DNA of 64,000 bases, taken from positions 4,298,001 to 4,362,000 of the forward strand of contig NZ_CP050022.2 of the NCBI RefSeq assembly GCF_011602485.2, read 5' to 3'. The notes beneath the pieces were generated by a model. That model ran no database searches and was not told where the DNA came from. It saw only the letters and a program-made list of their open reading frames with translations. The position numbers were made by a program, and so were the translations under genes. Each line of letters starts with the position of its first letter. The stretch's first letter is position 1. This document shows, piece by piece, positions 1-8,421 of the stretch. This DNA is from Bradyrhizobium sp. 1(2017). GTDB taxonomy: Bacteria; Pseudomonadota; Alphaproteobacteria; Rhizobiales; Xanthobacteraceae.

Positions 1-488
1 GCGTCGCCCGCAAGCGACAATAGCGGCCCCGCCAACGGCTGGAGATACGGCGCCACCTCGCGCAACACGGCGCGAACGTTGGTGTAGGCCTGGTCCCAGA
101 GCTCAAAGAGCCACGGGCCGACCAGTGGCCACGACTTGAGCTGCTCGGGCGCCGATTGGAGCGCCAGATCGCCGGTGCCGAGCTGGTGCGCCAGCTCCCG
201 CACGCCGTCCACGGCACTGAGGCCGAGCCAGGTTGCAGGGCCGAGGACGATGCCGAGCGTGACCAGGGTCAGGATCGCTGCCGCGGTCTTCGGCCGGCCG
301 CCGAGCATCTTGGCGACCCAGCTGAACGCCGGATAGAACGCGACCGCGAGCACGCCGCTCCAGGCCAGGATCGGCACGAACGGGCGGATGATCAGGAAAG
401 TCCAGATGATCAGCAGGGCGAGCAGGCCAAGCCGGATCACGAGCTGGATGATATCCTCGCCCGTCAGGAGCTGACGGAGACTTTTCAC
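1..488 (-). CDS. AI-2E family transporter (PerM-like permease), N-terminal part
   Basis: The reverse strand reads open from a GTG at 488 to the window edge, so about 162 N-terminal residues are visible and the C-terminus is missing. The protein begins MKSLRQLLTG, followed by hydrophobic spans near residues 16-40 (LVIRLGLLALLIIWTFLIIR) and 66-88, then a region rich in W, L and P. This matches the N-terminal half of the AI-2E/PerM permease family, multi-pass inner-membrane proteins of about 350 residues whose substrates are mostly unknown. GTG was chosen because the ATG a little upstream is in another frame and stops after eight codons. Family assignment is fairly sure; the substrate is not. 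Confidence 0.8.
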   Translation of the reverse strand, partial: MKSLRQLLTGEDIIQLVIRLGLLALLIIWTFLIIRPFVPILAWSGVLAVAFYPAFSWVAKMLGGRPKTAAAILTLVTLGIVLGPATWLGLSAVDGVRELAHQLGTGDLALQSAPEQLKSWPLVGPWLFELWDQAYTNVRAVLREVAPYLQPLAGPLLSLAGD

Positions 489-654
489 GGCGACTGCTTT
501 CCCTGCGACATGAACGCAACTTCCGGCTCTTGCGAGGCCAATCCGTTATTGCCAGCCGCGCAACCGCCGTCAAGACGACCGGCCTGCACGTGCCCGCCGG
601 AAGGCGCTGGCCCCGAAATTAGGAACGCTTCGATCCAAAGCGCATTCCCGGACG

Positions 655-876
655 ATGGTGCGCCGTCCCATGGAGCCAGAGTCCCACGCGGGAATTTACC
701 GCAGCATCCATTTCTCGCTCGAGCCAAACGGTGCGCCGGGCTATTGGCGCTATGCCTATGCCATCGGCGCCAAGGTGCGCTCCGGGCGGGTGCAAGGCAG
801 ATTGCCTCAGCTCGCCATCAGGCGTGTGAAGATGCGTATCGATCGCGACATGCGGGCTGACTCGGTCAACGATTGA
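655..876 (+). CDS. small hypothetical protein
   Basis: A 73-residue frame of basic composition, with no signal peptide and no membrane segment. It is rich in Arg and aromatic residues (YRSIHFSLEP, GYWRYAYAIG). A second ATG at 670 (MEPESHAG) is an equally good start; neither has a clear ribosome site. Codon use resembles the neighbouring genes, and no competing frame is better. I do not recognise a family. It stands alone between the divergent permease gene and the zinc-ribbon gene at 1015. Confidence 0.5.
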   Translation: MVRRPMEPESHAGIYRSIHFSLEPNGAPGYWRYAYAIGAKVRSGRVQGRLPQLAIRRVKMRIDRDMRADSVND

Positions 877-1014
877 TGCATGAGCTTGCCTGTCGCCCGC
901 AACAGGCGGCCGGAATTGGCTAACGGGGATTAACCGGATTTCGCCGGGCCGGTTTACGCCGCTGCAAAAGCCCGCGGCTACCGTGGCTGCAGTCCCAAGA
1001 AAACATTGCGTGCA

Positions 1015-1242
1015 ATGGCCAACAGCATCTGGACGATCGAAGAATTCACCTGCGCGGGTTGCAGCATGAGCTACACCGCGACCAGGGAGGAACATGCCGA
1101 AGCGCATTCGGGCAGCTTCAAATGCCGCATCTGCAGCGGCGTGGTGCACAGCTGGTCCGGCAAGCATCACTTCTTCGGCTGGAAAGCGGTGACGACGAAG
1201 CCGCCCGTGTTCGGGCGGCGCTGGGCCGACGCGGGCTACTAG
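1015..1242 (+). CDS. small CxxC zinc-ribbon-like protein
   Basis: A 75-residue protein with two CxxC pairs, C13-x2-C16 and C37-x2-C40, spaced as in a zinc ribbon. Tryptophan and histidine cluster in the second half (HSWSGKHHFFGWK). The ATG at 1015 is preferred over the in-frame TTG at 1006. No catalytic motif, signal peptide or membrane segment is visible. A DNA-, RNA- or protein-binding zinc knuckle is an inference from the cysteine spacing only. A second unrelated small zinc-ribbon protein lies at 11568-11786. Confidence 0.65.
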   Translation: MANSIWTIEEFTCAGCSMSYTATREEHAEAHSGSFKCRICSGVVHSWSGKHHFFGWKAVTTKPPVFGRRWADAGY

Positions 1243-1431
1243 ATCGCCGCCCCTGTGTGGCGGCCGCAGCCGGTCCCACAAGCTGGCAAATAAGCTGATG
1301 TGCTGGGGACCTGCGCCGCTGCGCCGCAGGCAATTTTCGCGCGTCCCCAATGCGCCTGGAGCGTTGCAGCGGGACAGGGACAGGCTAAGTTCGCACTCCC
1401 CTCCACGTCCCTGGCCGCAATTGAAGTCGAC

Positions 1432-3480
1432 ATGACAGCCCCCTTCGTTCCGCAGATCGCTCTCTACCGCACCTGGCTCGCCGAGACGCGCGGCCTCACA
1501 TTCTCGAGCTACGAGGACATGCGGCAATGGTCGGTTCGCGATCTCGACGGCTTTTGGCGCAGCATCTGGGACTATTACGATCTGCAATCACCGACGCCGT
1601 TCGCGGCCGTGATCGCCGAGCGCAAGATGCCCGATGCGGTCTGGTTTCCCGGTGCGCAGGTCAACTATGCGCGGCAGGTGTTCCGGCATGTCGGGGCCGC
1701 CGATGCCGCTGGCCTGCCTGCGATCGTCAGCGCTGGTGAGGACGGCAAGCTGACCGAGACGAGCTGGCCTGAGCTGCGGCGCAAGGCGGCCGCACTCGCG
1801 CTGCACCTTAAGGACAAAGGCATCAAGCCTGGCGACCGCATCGCGGCCTATCTGCCCAACATTCCCGAGACCATCATCGCGTTCCTGGCGGCCGCCAGCA
1901 TCGGCGCCGTCTGGAGCGTGTGCGCCCCCGACATGGCCGCACCCGCAGTCATCGACCGGTTCAAGCAGATCGGGCCGAAAGTGCTGATCGCCTGCGACGC
2001 CGTCCGCTATGCCGGCCGGCGCCACGACCGCAAGGACGTCGTTGCCGAGCTCCGGCAGTCGCTGCCCACGGTCGAGCACGTCATCCTGCACAGCGAGGCC
2101 GCTTCGCCCGCGGCTCCGGACGCCCTGCTGTCCGACATTCTCGCCAGGTCGGGCGCGACCATCGACGCCTTCGAGCCGGAATGGCTGCCGTTCGACCATC
2201 CGCTCTGGATCGTCTATTCCAGCGGCACCACCGGCCTGCCGAAGCCGATCGTGCACGGTCATGGCGGCATCGTCATCGTGGTGCTGGCACTGCTCGGCCT
2301 GCACAATGACATCGGCTGCTCCTATCACGCGAATTCCTTCGGCGAGCGCTATCATTGGTACTCTTCGACCGGCTGGATCATGTGGAATTCGCAGGTCGGC
2401 GGCCTGCTTGCCGGCACCACCTGCTGCATTTTTGACGGCAGTCCGGGCGGCGCCAAGGACAATCCGGATTGGACCACACTGTGGCGCTTCGTCGCGCAAT
2501 CGAAGGCGACCTTCTTCGGCGCCGGCGCGGCATTCTTCGCGAACTGCGCCAAGGCGGAGGTCGACCTGACCGCGGCCGGCGAGCTGTCGCGACTGCGCTG
2601 CCTTGGCTCGACCGGCTCGCCGCTCAGCGCCGACACGCAAGGCTGGTTCAATGCCCGCTTTGCCGCACTGTCGGCAACAAACGGCAGCAAGGCGCAGGCG
2701 GACATCTGGTGGGCCAACATCTCCGGCGGCACCGATTTCGCCGGCGCCTTCATCGGTGGCAATCGCGAGCTGCCGCAGACACCGGGCGCGATGCAGTGCC
2801 GCCTGCTCGGCGCCGCAGTCGAGGCCTTCAATGACCAGGGTCGGGCCGTTGTCGATCAGGTCGGCGAGCTCGTCTGCACCGAACCGATGCCGTCGATGCC
2901 GCTGTATTTCTGGAACGACGAGGACGGCGCGCGCTATCGCACCAGCTATTTCGAGACCTATCCGGACAATTTTGACGGCAGCGGCCGCGGACCCGTGTGG
3001 CGGCACGGCGACTGGCTCCAGGTCAACGCGGACGGCTCCTGCATCATCTATGGCCGCAGCGATGCGACGATCAACCGGCACGGCCTGCGGATGGGTACGA
3101 GCGAGATCTATTCCGCGATCGAGGCTCTGCCGGAAGTGCTGGACTCCCTCGTTGTCGATCTCGAATATCTCGGCCGCGACAGCTACATGCCGCTATTCGT
3201 GGTGCTGCGTGACGGCGTGGCGCTCGACGGAGCGATGCAGGCCAAGATCAACAAGGCAATTGAGGCCAGTCTCTCTCGGCGTTTCCTGCCTAACGAAATT
3301 TTCGCCGTCGCCGAGATCCCGCGCACGCTCTCCGGCAAGAAGCAGGAGCTGCCGGTCAAGAAGCTCCTGCTCGGCCAGCCCGTCGAAAAAGTCATCAACA
3401 AGGAAGCGATGGCCAATCCCGCTTGTCTCGTCTGGTATCTCGCCTTCGCTCGCGACTACCTGGCGAGAACGGCGGCGTGA
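1432..3480 (+). CDS. aacS: acetoacetyl-CoA synthetase (acetoacetate--CoA ligase)
   Basis: A 682-residue ANL-superfamily adenylate-forming enzyme, the usual length for acetoacetyl-CoA synthetases. It activates acetoacetate to acetoacetyl-CoA with ATP and CoA in the cytosol. Visible motifs are the P-loop-like YSSGTTGLPKPIVHG near residue 261, the adenylate-binding WANISGGTDFAG near 425, the hinge GRSDATINRHGLRMG near 540, and the C-terminal LSGKKQELPVKK carrying the catalytic lysine. The N-terminal ACAS_N-type segment with YEDMRQWSVRDLDGFW is typical. The ATG at 1432 was chosen over an in-frame start 44 codons upstream because homologous sequence begins here. In rhizobia this enzyme lets acetoacetate from polyhydroxybutyrate or HMG-CoA breakdown re-enter metabolism; both roles are inferred. 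Confidence 0.93.
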   Translation: MTAPFVPQIALYRTWLAETRGLTFSSYEDMRQWSVRDLDGFWRSIWDYYDLQSPTPFAAVIAERKMPDAVWFPGAQVNYARQVFRHVGAADAAGLPAIVSAGEDGKLTETSWPELRRKAAALALHLKDKGIKPGDRIAAYLPNIPETIIAFLAAASIGAVWSVCAPDMAAPAVIDRFKQIGPKVLIACDAVRYAGRRHDRKDVVAELRQSLPTVEHVILHSEAASPAAPDALLSDILARSGATIDAFEPEWLPFDHPLWIVYSSGTTGLPKPIVHGHGGIVIVVLALLGLHNDIGCSYHANSFGERYHWYSSTGWIMWNSQVGGLLAGTTCCIFDGSPGGAKDNPDWTTLWRFVAQSKATFFGAGAAFFANCAKAEVDLTAAGELSRLRCLGSTGSPLSADTQGWFNARFAALSATNGSKAQADIWWANISGGTDFAGAFIGGNRELPQTPGAMQCRLLGAAVEAFNDQGRAVVDQVGELVCTEPMPSMPLYFWNDEDGARYRTSYFETYPDNFDGSGRGPVWRHGDWLQVNADGSCIIYGRSDATINRHGLRMGTSEIYSAIEALPEVLDSLVVDLEYLGRDSYMPLFVVLRDGVALDGAMQAKINKAIEASLSRRFLPNEIFAVAEIPRTLSGKKQELPVKKLLLGQPVEKVINKEAMANPACLVWYLAFARDYLARTAA

Positions 3481-3488
3481 AGCCGCCA

Positions 3489-3701
3489 TCAGGCGCCACC
3501 GAAATTGGAGGGATCGAGATTCCTGTTCTCCGACGGCGGGATCGGCGGATAGCCGGGAAACTTGTACCAGCCGGGCGGCACGACCATGCGCGTGTCGGGA
3601 CGGACCACGATGTGGGGGCGCGGATGCGCGTGATGCCTCGGCGCCGCGGCGGCCGAAATGCACGCTGACATCAGAAGAAGCAAGGCCAGGACAGAGCGCA
3701 T
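3489..3701 (-). CDS. small secreted proline/histidine-rich hypothetical protein
   Basis: A 70-residue protein starting MRSVLALLLLMSACISAAAA, a clear Sec signal peptide that could also be read as a weak lipobox (SACIS). The mature part is short and rich in His, Pro and Arg (PRHHAHPRPHIVV), followed by VVPPGWYKFPGYPPIPP. It converges on aacS, ending 9 bp after its stop. I do not recognise a family. The His/Pro-rich mature region might bind metal, which is a guess. Confidence 0.6.
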   Translation of the reverse strand: MRSVLALLLLMSACISAAAAPRHHAHPRPHIVVRPDTRMVVPPGWYKFPGYPPIPPSENRNLDPSNFGGA

Positions 3702-3914
3702 CGCACAGGCTCCAGTTCCCCCGCCCCTGCCGATGATGTGGTCAGCAGACCCGGCCCGCGCCATTCATCTGCGCGTCACAACCGGTCACATCGACGGGAT
3801 CACGCAGGCGCACCGGGCGAATTGGAAAATCGACCCAATTGCGCCGATGGCGTTTGGATTCCGTTCACCGATCGCCGCTAGATCAGGACGAATCCGCCGG
3901 ACCGAACATCAGCC

Positions 3915-4217
3915 ATGGCCGACCTCAACGCCGTCCTCACCAGGCTCAACGACCGTCTGCTCCGCCTCGAGGGCGAGTTGTTCGTGCTGCGCTCGCTGGC
4001 ACGCGCCACGCTGACGGCGGGCGACGACCATGCCGCGCGCATGCGCAAGCTGGTCGAGGCCGCGAAAGTCGCGCTCGACGACGAGGCCAAGCGTCCGCTC
4101 GACAAGCCGACGCGCAAATATGTGGATGCGGCGACCGCGCTGGTGGAGGAGTTGCTGGTCGAGCCGACCCCCGCGCGGCCGTTGTTTACGGTCATCGACG
4201 GCGGCCGGCGCGACTGA
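3915..4217 (+). CDS. hypothetical cytoplasmic protein with helical N-terminus
   Basis: A 100-residue protein whose first half is predicted to be helical and possibly coiled-coil (LTRLNDRLLRLEGELFVLRSLA), followed by an Ala/Glu/Lys-rich helix and a C-terminal ARPLFTVIDGG. No signal peptide or catalytic motif. Codon use is normal for the region. It is monocistronic, with small converging or diverging neighbours. Function unknown. Confidence 0.65.
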   Translation: MADLNAVLTRLNDRLLRLEGELFVLRSLARATLTAGDDHAARMRKLVEAAKVALDDEAKRPLDKPTRKYVDAATALVEELLVEPTPARPLFTVIDGGRRD

Positions 4218-4315
4218 ACGACAGACGCGTTAGCCCGGCCATCGATCAGCGCTCCAACATGCCGGGATGCGGCGATGCGTCGTATCCAGCATCCGGTCGC
4301 GCGCGCCGGGCCTCG

Positions 4316-4534
4316 CTAGACCGCCGTGGATTGCTCCGCCTTCAGCCGGCTGAGGCCTGCCTCGATGATCGCGATCTCCTCATCGATCTGGCCGATCGGC
4401 AAGCTGAAATCATAACCCGACCTGCTCTTCAGATCGACGGCGAGGCGCTGCCGATGCATCATGAGCTCGTTGAGACCACGACGATTTTTCAGTCGGACAT
4501 AGACGTCGACGATCTTCTCAATCGCGCTCGGCAT
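4316..4534 (-). CDS. small hypothetical protein
   Basis: A 72-residue, mostly helical protein (MPSAIEKIVDVYVRLKNRRG at the start, then a Leu/Met-rich helix and IGQIDEEIAIIEAGLSRL). I chose the internal ATG at 4534 because the upstream in-frame extension (MRRAGLFAGTDF) looks like untranslated sequence. No signal peptide or metal-binding motif. Function unknown. Confidence 0.6.
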   Translation of the reverse strand: MPSAIEKIVDVYVRLKNRRGLNELMMHRQRLAVDLKSRSGYDFSLPIGQIDEEIAIIEAGLSRLKAEQSTAV

Positions 4535-4690
4535 GAAATCTGTCCCGGCGAAAAGGCCCGCGCGGCGCACCCACGCCGGCGGGGCATTTTCGGTGTCGCG
4601 GTACGCAATACAAATCCGCGACGGATTCGTCGATACGCCAAGCTGGTTGAGAACGTATTACCGTCGGATGATTTCGCGACGCGCGGCATG

Positions 4691-4720
4691 AAAAAGCCGC
4701 TGGCGATCAGGCCAGCGGCT
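4691..4720 (-). terminator. rho-independent terminator, minus strand
   Basis: Two perfect 10-base arms (AGCCGCTGGC and GCCAGCGGCT) are separated by 6 bases and followed on the minus strand by a run of five T. It implies that a transcribed minus-strand unit ends here, which supports the small gene at 4779-4988. Confidence 0.75.
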
Positions 4721-4778
4721 CAAGCCGGGTTCGAAAACGGATCCGGAATGAAATGTCGCCAGCCCCGGTTCGTGCAAG

Positions 4779-4988
4779 CTATGGCAGGCCCAAGATCTCG
4801 TCTGTCTGGAAAGACACACAGGAACCGGCCTGTCCATATGGCCATCCGACCGTGGCGCCGCGGCAACGGGTCCGCGATCCAGACATCGATGCACGGCACG
4901 GCCCACCGGCGTAAGCCGGAGTGGCCGCGACCAATGCCGCAAGAATCAGGCACTTGGTATGCGCTCGCGCGCCCGGAGCCGGTGCCAT
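4779..4988 (-). CDS. possible small secreted protein
   Basis: A 69-residue frame beginning MAPAPGARAHTK and then CLILAALVAATPAYA, which reads as a signal peptide with an AYA cleavage site. The mature part is Gly/Ser/Arg-rich with two cysteines. A minus-strand terminator lies 58 bp downstream. The alternative start at 5024 adds 12 residues. An overlapping longer frame on the same strand lacks a signal peptide and seems less likely. The stretch 4535-5137 holds no other supported gene. Confidence 0.4.
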   Translation of the reverse strand: MAPAPGARAHTKCLILAALVAATPAYAGGPCRASMSGSRTRCRGATVGWPYGQAGSCVSFQTDEILGLP

Positions 4989-5137
4989 GCGCCATGAGCG
5001 CTCCGGAGCGGCTGCCGAACTCATCGCCCCGTACGGGTTGCATTGTTGATAACCCGCTCAAACGCGGCGTGGGTGGTGACATCACGTACCGGCATGTTAT
5101 CGGGGGATAACGCATCTGCGAGACGGATTGGACCCCC

Positions 5138-5725
5138 ATGCGCATTACCCTCGTCGGCTCCCGCCATTTCGGCGTGACCACCCTGAACATGCTCCGGGAG
5201 CACAGCGTCTCGGTCGTCCGGGTCGTGGTGGCCGACGCCGAGGATCGCCTCGCTGCGACCGCCAGGGCGGCCGGCATCGAGGTGGTCGTCCAGGCCAATC
5301 CGAAGCTGGTGGTGGCTTCCGAGATTGCTCCCGATACCGATTTGATCATCACGGCGCACAGCCACGCCCGGATCGGCAAGGACGCGCTGGCAGCAGCGAC
5401 GTTCGGCGGGATCGGCTATCATCCCTCGCTGCTGCCGCGCCATCGCGGCAAGGCGGCCGTCGAGTGGACCATCAAGGAAGGCGATCCAATCGCTGGCGGC
5501 ACGATCTACCACCTCGCCGACCGCATGGACGCAGGCGCCATCGCCGCCCAGGACTGGTGCTTCGTCAAGAAGGGCGAGACAGCGCGAGAGCTCTGGGAGC
5601 GCGCGCTGGCACCCCTCGGACTCAAATTGCTGGCCGATGTGATCGACTACGTAAAGGTCCACAAGGCGCTGCCGTCCAAGGTTCAGGACGAGCAGTTCGC
5701 GACCTCGGCGCCGAGTCTCGCTTGA
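5138..5725 (+). CDS. formyltransferase-fold protein (methionyl-tRNA formyltransferase-like)
   Basis: A 195-residue single-domain protein of the formyl_trans_N fold. It starts MRITLVGSRHFGV, the nucleotide-like first strand and loop. The hallmark active-site region follows: HPSLLPRHRGKAAVEW with a catalytic-type histidine, and GGTIYHLADRMDAG, which ends in the conserved aspartate. It is much shorter than Fmt (about 310 residues) and lacks the C-terminal tRNA-binding domain, so it is not the initiator-tRNA enzyme. Small relatives transfer formyl groups from 10-formyl-THF to amino sugars or GAR-like amines. The substrate cannot be told from sequence. Confidence 0.85.
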   Translation: MRITLVGSRHFGVTTLNMLREHSVSVVRVVVADAEDRLAATARAAGIEVVVQANPKLVVASEIAPDTDLIITAHSHARIGKDALAAATFGGIGYHPSLLPRHRGKAAVEWTIKEGDPIAGGTIYHLADRMDAGAIAAQDWCFVKKGETARELWERALAPLGLKLLADVIDYVKVHKALPSKVQDEQFATSAPSLA

Positions 5726-5897
5726 CGTTTACCCTTAACGTGAAGGGCCTTTGATTCTGCTCCTAAAATTGGAGTCGGGAACACAAATAAACCATTGTTT
5801 CCACAGGAACAATTTTCGGTTTGGCATCGCAACAAATTTCCGTCACATTTCGTCCGAATAAGCGTCAGCATATCAGACAGATTCAAGGACGGAATTC

Positions 5898-6248
5898 ATG
5901 CGTTATGGTCGCATTGCGGCGTTCTGTGCCGCTTCAGTTTTCGCCGGCAGCCTCGCCTCTCCCGCCTTTGCTCAGAGCCCCTATGACGGCAACTGGCATG
6001 TCACGATCGTGACCAAGAGCGGCTCCTGCGAGCCGACCGCAAGCTCCATGCTGACGGTTGCCGACGGCAAGATCAGCGCGCCCGGAGCTAACGTTTCCGG
6101 CACCATCGGCAGCGGGGGACTTGTGAAAGTTTCGATCAATGGTGCATATGCCAACGGTCAACTCAACGGCAACGCCGGATCGGGGAAGTGGAATGGAGCA
6201 TCTGCAGGCATACCGTGCAGCGGGCGGTGGGAAGCATCGCGCCAATAA
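5898..6248 (+). CDS. small exported hypothetical protein
   Basis: A 116-residue protein with a signal peptide (MRYGRIAAFCAASVFAGSLA, cleavage after AFA). The mature domain is Gly/Ser/Asn-rich and likely all-beta (SPYDGNWHVTIVT, GKISAPGANVSGTIGSGG), with two cysteines that could form a periplasmic disulfide. The pattern resembles small secreted rhizobial beta proteins of unknown role. It is followed by, and probably co-transcribed with, a second exported protein of similar style. Confidence 0.75.
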   Translation: MRYGRIAAFCAASVFAGSLASPAFAQSPYDGNWHVTIVTKSGSCEPTASSMLTVADGKISAPGANVSGTIGSGGLVKVSINGAYANGQLNGNAGSGKWNGASAGIPCSGRWEASRQ

Positions 6249-6738
6249 ACCAACTGAGGGTCGCGCTAAAGGCCGGCGGCTGCTGATGGCGGCCGCCGTT
6301 TTGTTTGCGGCGGGCCTCGTCAGCGCTGAAAGCAAGGCCCAGTCCAGCCCGTTTGCCCCGTTGGCGGGCAGCTGGAGCGGCAGCGGCACCGTAACCCTCG
6401 ACGACGGCTCGACCGAGCGCATTCGCTGCCGGGCCAGATACGCTCCGATCGGACCAACCATGGAGATGTCCCTGACCTGCGCCAGCGACGCCTACAAGTT
6501 CAACCTTGGCGCCAATGTCAGGGCGGAAGGCGGCGCCATCGCCGGTAGCTGGTCCGAGGCCAGCCGCAACATCTCCGGCTCGCTCCAGGGCCGCGGCGCC
6601 GGCGGCAATTACGAGCTGGTTGCCTCCACCGCCGGCTTCAACGCCAACATCTCGCTGAAGACGAGCGGCAACAAGCAGAACGTTTCGATGCGCGCGGACA
6701 GCCAGTTCCGCGGCGCCAACATCTCGCTGACGAAATAG
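6193..6738 (+). CDS. exported beta-rich hypothetical protein
   Basis: A 181-residue protein with a long basic N-region (GRAKGRRLL), a hydrophobic core MAAAVLFAAGLVSAESKAQ, and a mature beta-rich domain (LAGSWSGSGTVTLDDGS, IRCRARYAP, NISLKTSGNKQNVSM) with two cysteines. The start is uncertain. The ATG at 6193 has GGGGAAG upstream but overlaps the previous gene by 56 bp. The ATG at 6286 avoids overlap but leaves a signal peptide without positive charge. It has the same style as the gene before it, suggesting one bicistronic secreted-protein unit. Confidence 0.75.
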   Translation: MEHLQAYRAAGGGKHRANKPTEGRAKGRRLLMAAAVLFAAGLVSAESKAQSSPFAPLAGSWSGSGTVTLDDGSTERIRCRARYAPIGPTMEMSLTCASDAYKFNLGANVRAEGGAIAGSWSEASRNISGSLQGRGAGGNYELVASTAGFNANISLKTSGNKQNVSMRADSQFRGANISLTK

Positions 6739-6760
6739 AACGACAGCGCGGTGGCAGAAC

Positions 6761-6795
6761 AATCGACCCGGCGTCCGCGCCGGGTCGATTTTTTT
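6761..6795 (+). terminator. rho-independent terminator
   Basis: Arms of 12 bases (AATCGACCCGGC and GCCGGGTCGATT) around a 6-base loop, followed by five more T. It ends the exported-protein pair and reaches the last codon of the converging ridA-like gene. Confidence 0.85.
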
Positions 6796-7192
6796 ATGCG
6801 TTCGGCACGAACGCGGTGACTTCGATCTCGACCTTGGCCCGCTCGTCTACGAGCCCGCCGATGTAGAGCAGCGTCGAGGGCGGGAAATTCCGTCCCAGGG
6901 TCTCCTTCCAGGCCGCGCCGATGCCCGCGCCCGCGGCCTCATACTCGCTGCGGCTGGTCAGGTACCAGGTCAGGCGGACGATGTGCTCGGGGCCCGCGCC
7001 GGCCTCGCCCAGGAGCTTGATGATCCGCTTCAGCGCGGTCGCAACTTGCGCCGCCATGTCAGGCGCGTAGTCACCGGTCTCGTCGCCCCCGGTCTGCCCG
7101 GCCAGCACCACCCAGCGGCCCGGCCCCTCGGCCACGACACCGTGGGAAAAGCCGCGCGGTTTCTTCCATTCGGCCGGCTGCAAGATTTGCAT
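6794..7192 (-). CDS. RidA family protein (YjgF/YER057c/UK114)
   Basis: A 132-residue RidA-like protein, the usual size for a subunit of this trimeric family. Family features are WVVLAGQTGGDETGDYAPDMAAQ, ATALKRIIKLLGEAGAGPEHIVRLTWYLTS and PPSTLLYIGGLVDERAKVEIEVTAF. Classical RidA deaminates reactive enamine/imine intermediates made by PLP enzymes such as threonine dehydratase, using a conserved C-terminal arginine. Here the position near the C-terminus reads LVDERAKVEIE, so true imine deaminase activity is uncertain and it may be a paralogue. The ATG at 7192 gives the standard N-terminus. Confidence 0.85.
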   Translation of the reverse strand: MQILQPAEWKKPRGFSHGVVAEGPGRWVVLAGQTGGDETGDYAPDMAAQVATALKRIIKLLGEAGAGPEHIVRLTWYLTSRSEYEAAGAGIGAAWKETLGRNFPPSTLLYIGGLVDERAKVEIEVTAFVPNA

Positions 7193-7341
7193 GAGCGAAG
7201 CTCTCCCTTTTTTATTGTTCAATGCTGCCTTAGCACGTCGTCCTGCATCGCTGCATCCGCAGATTTGGCCGTTGCAAACGGCGTCGATGTCGCCGATACC
7301 GGCCATCCTTCCGGACCGCATCCCTCCAGTACCCGCCGCCA

Positions 7342-8217
7342 ATGACCACGACACCGTCCAAATCGATGGCTGCACTTTGGATGGCCGGCTGGCTGGCGCT
7401 GATGCTGGTCATGGCGGTCGCCGGGCGCGAGACCACGCGCGAGCTCAACGTCTTTCAGATCATGGAAGTGCGTTCGGTGATCGGTCTCACGCTGCTGCTG
7501 CCGATCATCTACCGCGCCGGCGGCTTCAAGGCGGTCGCGACAAAACGCCTGCCCCAGCACCTTGCGCGCAACGGCGTCCATTATTTCGCACAGCTCGGCT
7601 GGTTCTACGCACTGACGCTGATCGGAATCGGACAGGTCGTGGCCATCGAGTTCACCATGCCGATCTGGACCGCGCTGCTGGCCGCAACGTTCTTGTCCGA
7701 GCGCATGACGATCTGGAAGATCGCCGCCGTCCTGCTCGGCATCGTCGGCGTTGTCATGATCGTGCGGCCCGCGACCAGCGAGATCAACCCGGGCCAGTTG
7801 ATCGCGCTCGGGGCCGCGATCGGCTTCAGCGTCTCGATGATCCTGGCCAAGTCGCTGACGCGCACGGAGAGCGCCTTGTCGATCCTGTTCTGGATGATCG
7901 TGGTGCAAATGGTCGTGGGCCTGCTCCCGACGCTCTATGTCTGGACTTGGCCGTCAGCCTACATGTGGGGCTGGCTCTTCGTTATCGGGGTCTGCGGCAC
8001 ATTCTCGCATTATTGCCTCGCCAGCGCGCTTCGGTACGCGGATGCGACCATCGTGGTCCCCATGGACTTTCTCCGGGTTCCACTCACGGCGACGGCCGGC
8101 TGGCTGCTGTATTCAGAGCGGCTCGACTCCTGGACCGTCCTCGGCGCGGCGCTGATCCTCTGCGGCAATCTCCTGAATCTGAAACCGGCATCAGCGGTTC
8201 CCGCCCGCGCGCGGTGA
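7342..8217 (+). CDS. EamA/DMT family transporter
   Basis: A 291-residue inner-membrane protein with about ten hydrophobic segments in two EamA-type halves. The first half starts at WMAGWLALMLVMAVAGR and contains FTMPIWTALLAATFLSERMT. The second contains LSILFWMIVVQMVVGLLP and ends VPMDFLRVPLTATAGWLLYSERLDSWTVLGAALILCGN. The duplicated FTMPIW and MDFLRVP segments with a following SER are typical of drug/metabolite exporters. Substrate unknown. It is transcribed divergently from the ridA-like gene with a 150-bp shared upstream region. Confidence 0.9.
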   Translation: MTTTPSKSMAALWMAGWLALMLVMAVAGRETTRELNVFQIMEVRSVIGLTLLLPIIYRAGGFKAVATKRLPQHLARNGVHYFAQLGWFYALTLIGIGQVVAIEFTMPIWTALLAATFLSERMTIWKIAAVLLGIVGVVMIVRPATSEINPGQLIALGAAIGFSVSMILAKSLTRTESALSILFWMIVVQMVVGLLPTLYVWTWPSAYMWGWLFVIGVCGTFSHYCLASALRYADATIVVPMDFLRVPLTATAGWLLYSERLDSWTVLGAALILCGNLLNLKPASAVPARAR

Positions 8218-8421
8218 ACCTCGCGCCGCCTCACGCGACAAAACAGAGTGGCCGTGTGATTTGGATCACGTTGGGAAGCATTCCCATCGTGCACATTCGG
8301 CCACACAGCAGCGGTTTGGACGCGACGTGCTTGCCGTTTTGGTGGCACGAAGTCGGGCACTTCGTGTAGATTCGTTGCCAAGTCGTTGCTGCCTGCAATT
8401 CGATTCTGTTGGGGATTTCAG

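Noticed and set aside
1588..3081. 497-codon open frame opposite aacS
   Set aside because: Shadow frame; the plus-strand enzyme carries all adenylate-forming motifs.
4690..4745. tRNA-like T-loop sequence GGGTTCGAAAACGG
   Set aside because: No acceptor stem or anticodon arm can be folded around it; the nearby stem is a terminator.
8272..8286. Palindrome TGGGAAGCATTCCCA upstream of the caspase-like gene
   Set aside because: A single 15-bp inverted repeat 135 bp from the start codon, with no promoter context or second copy to support an operator call.
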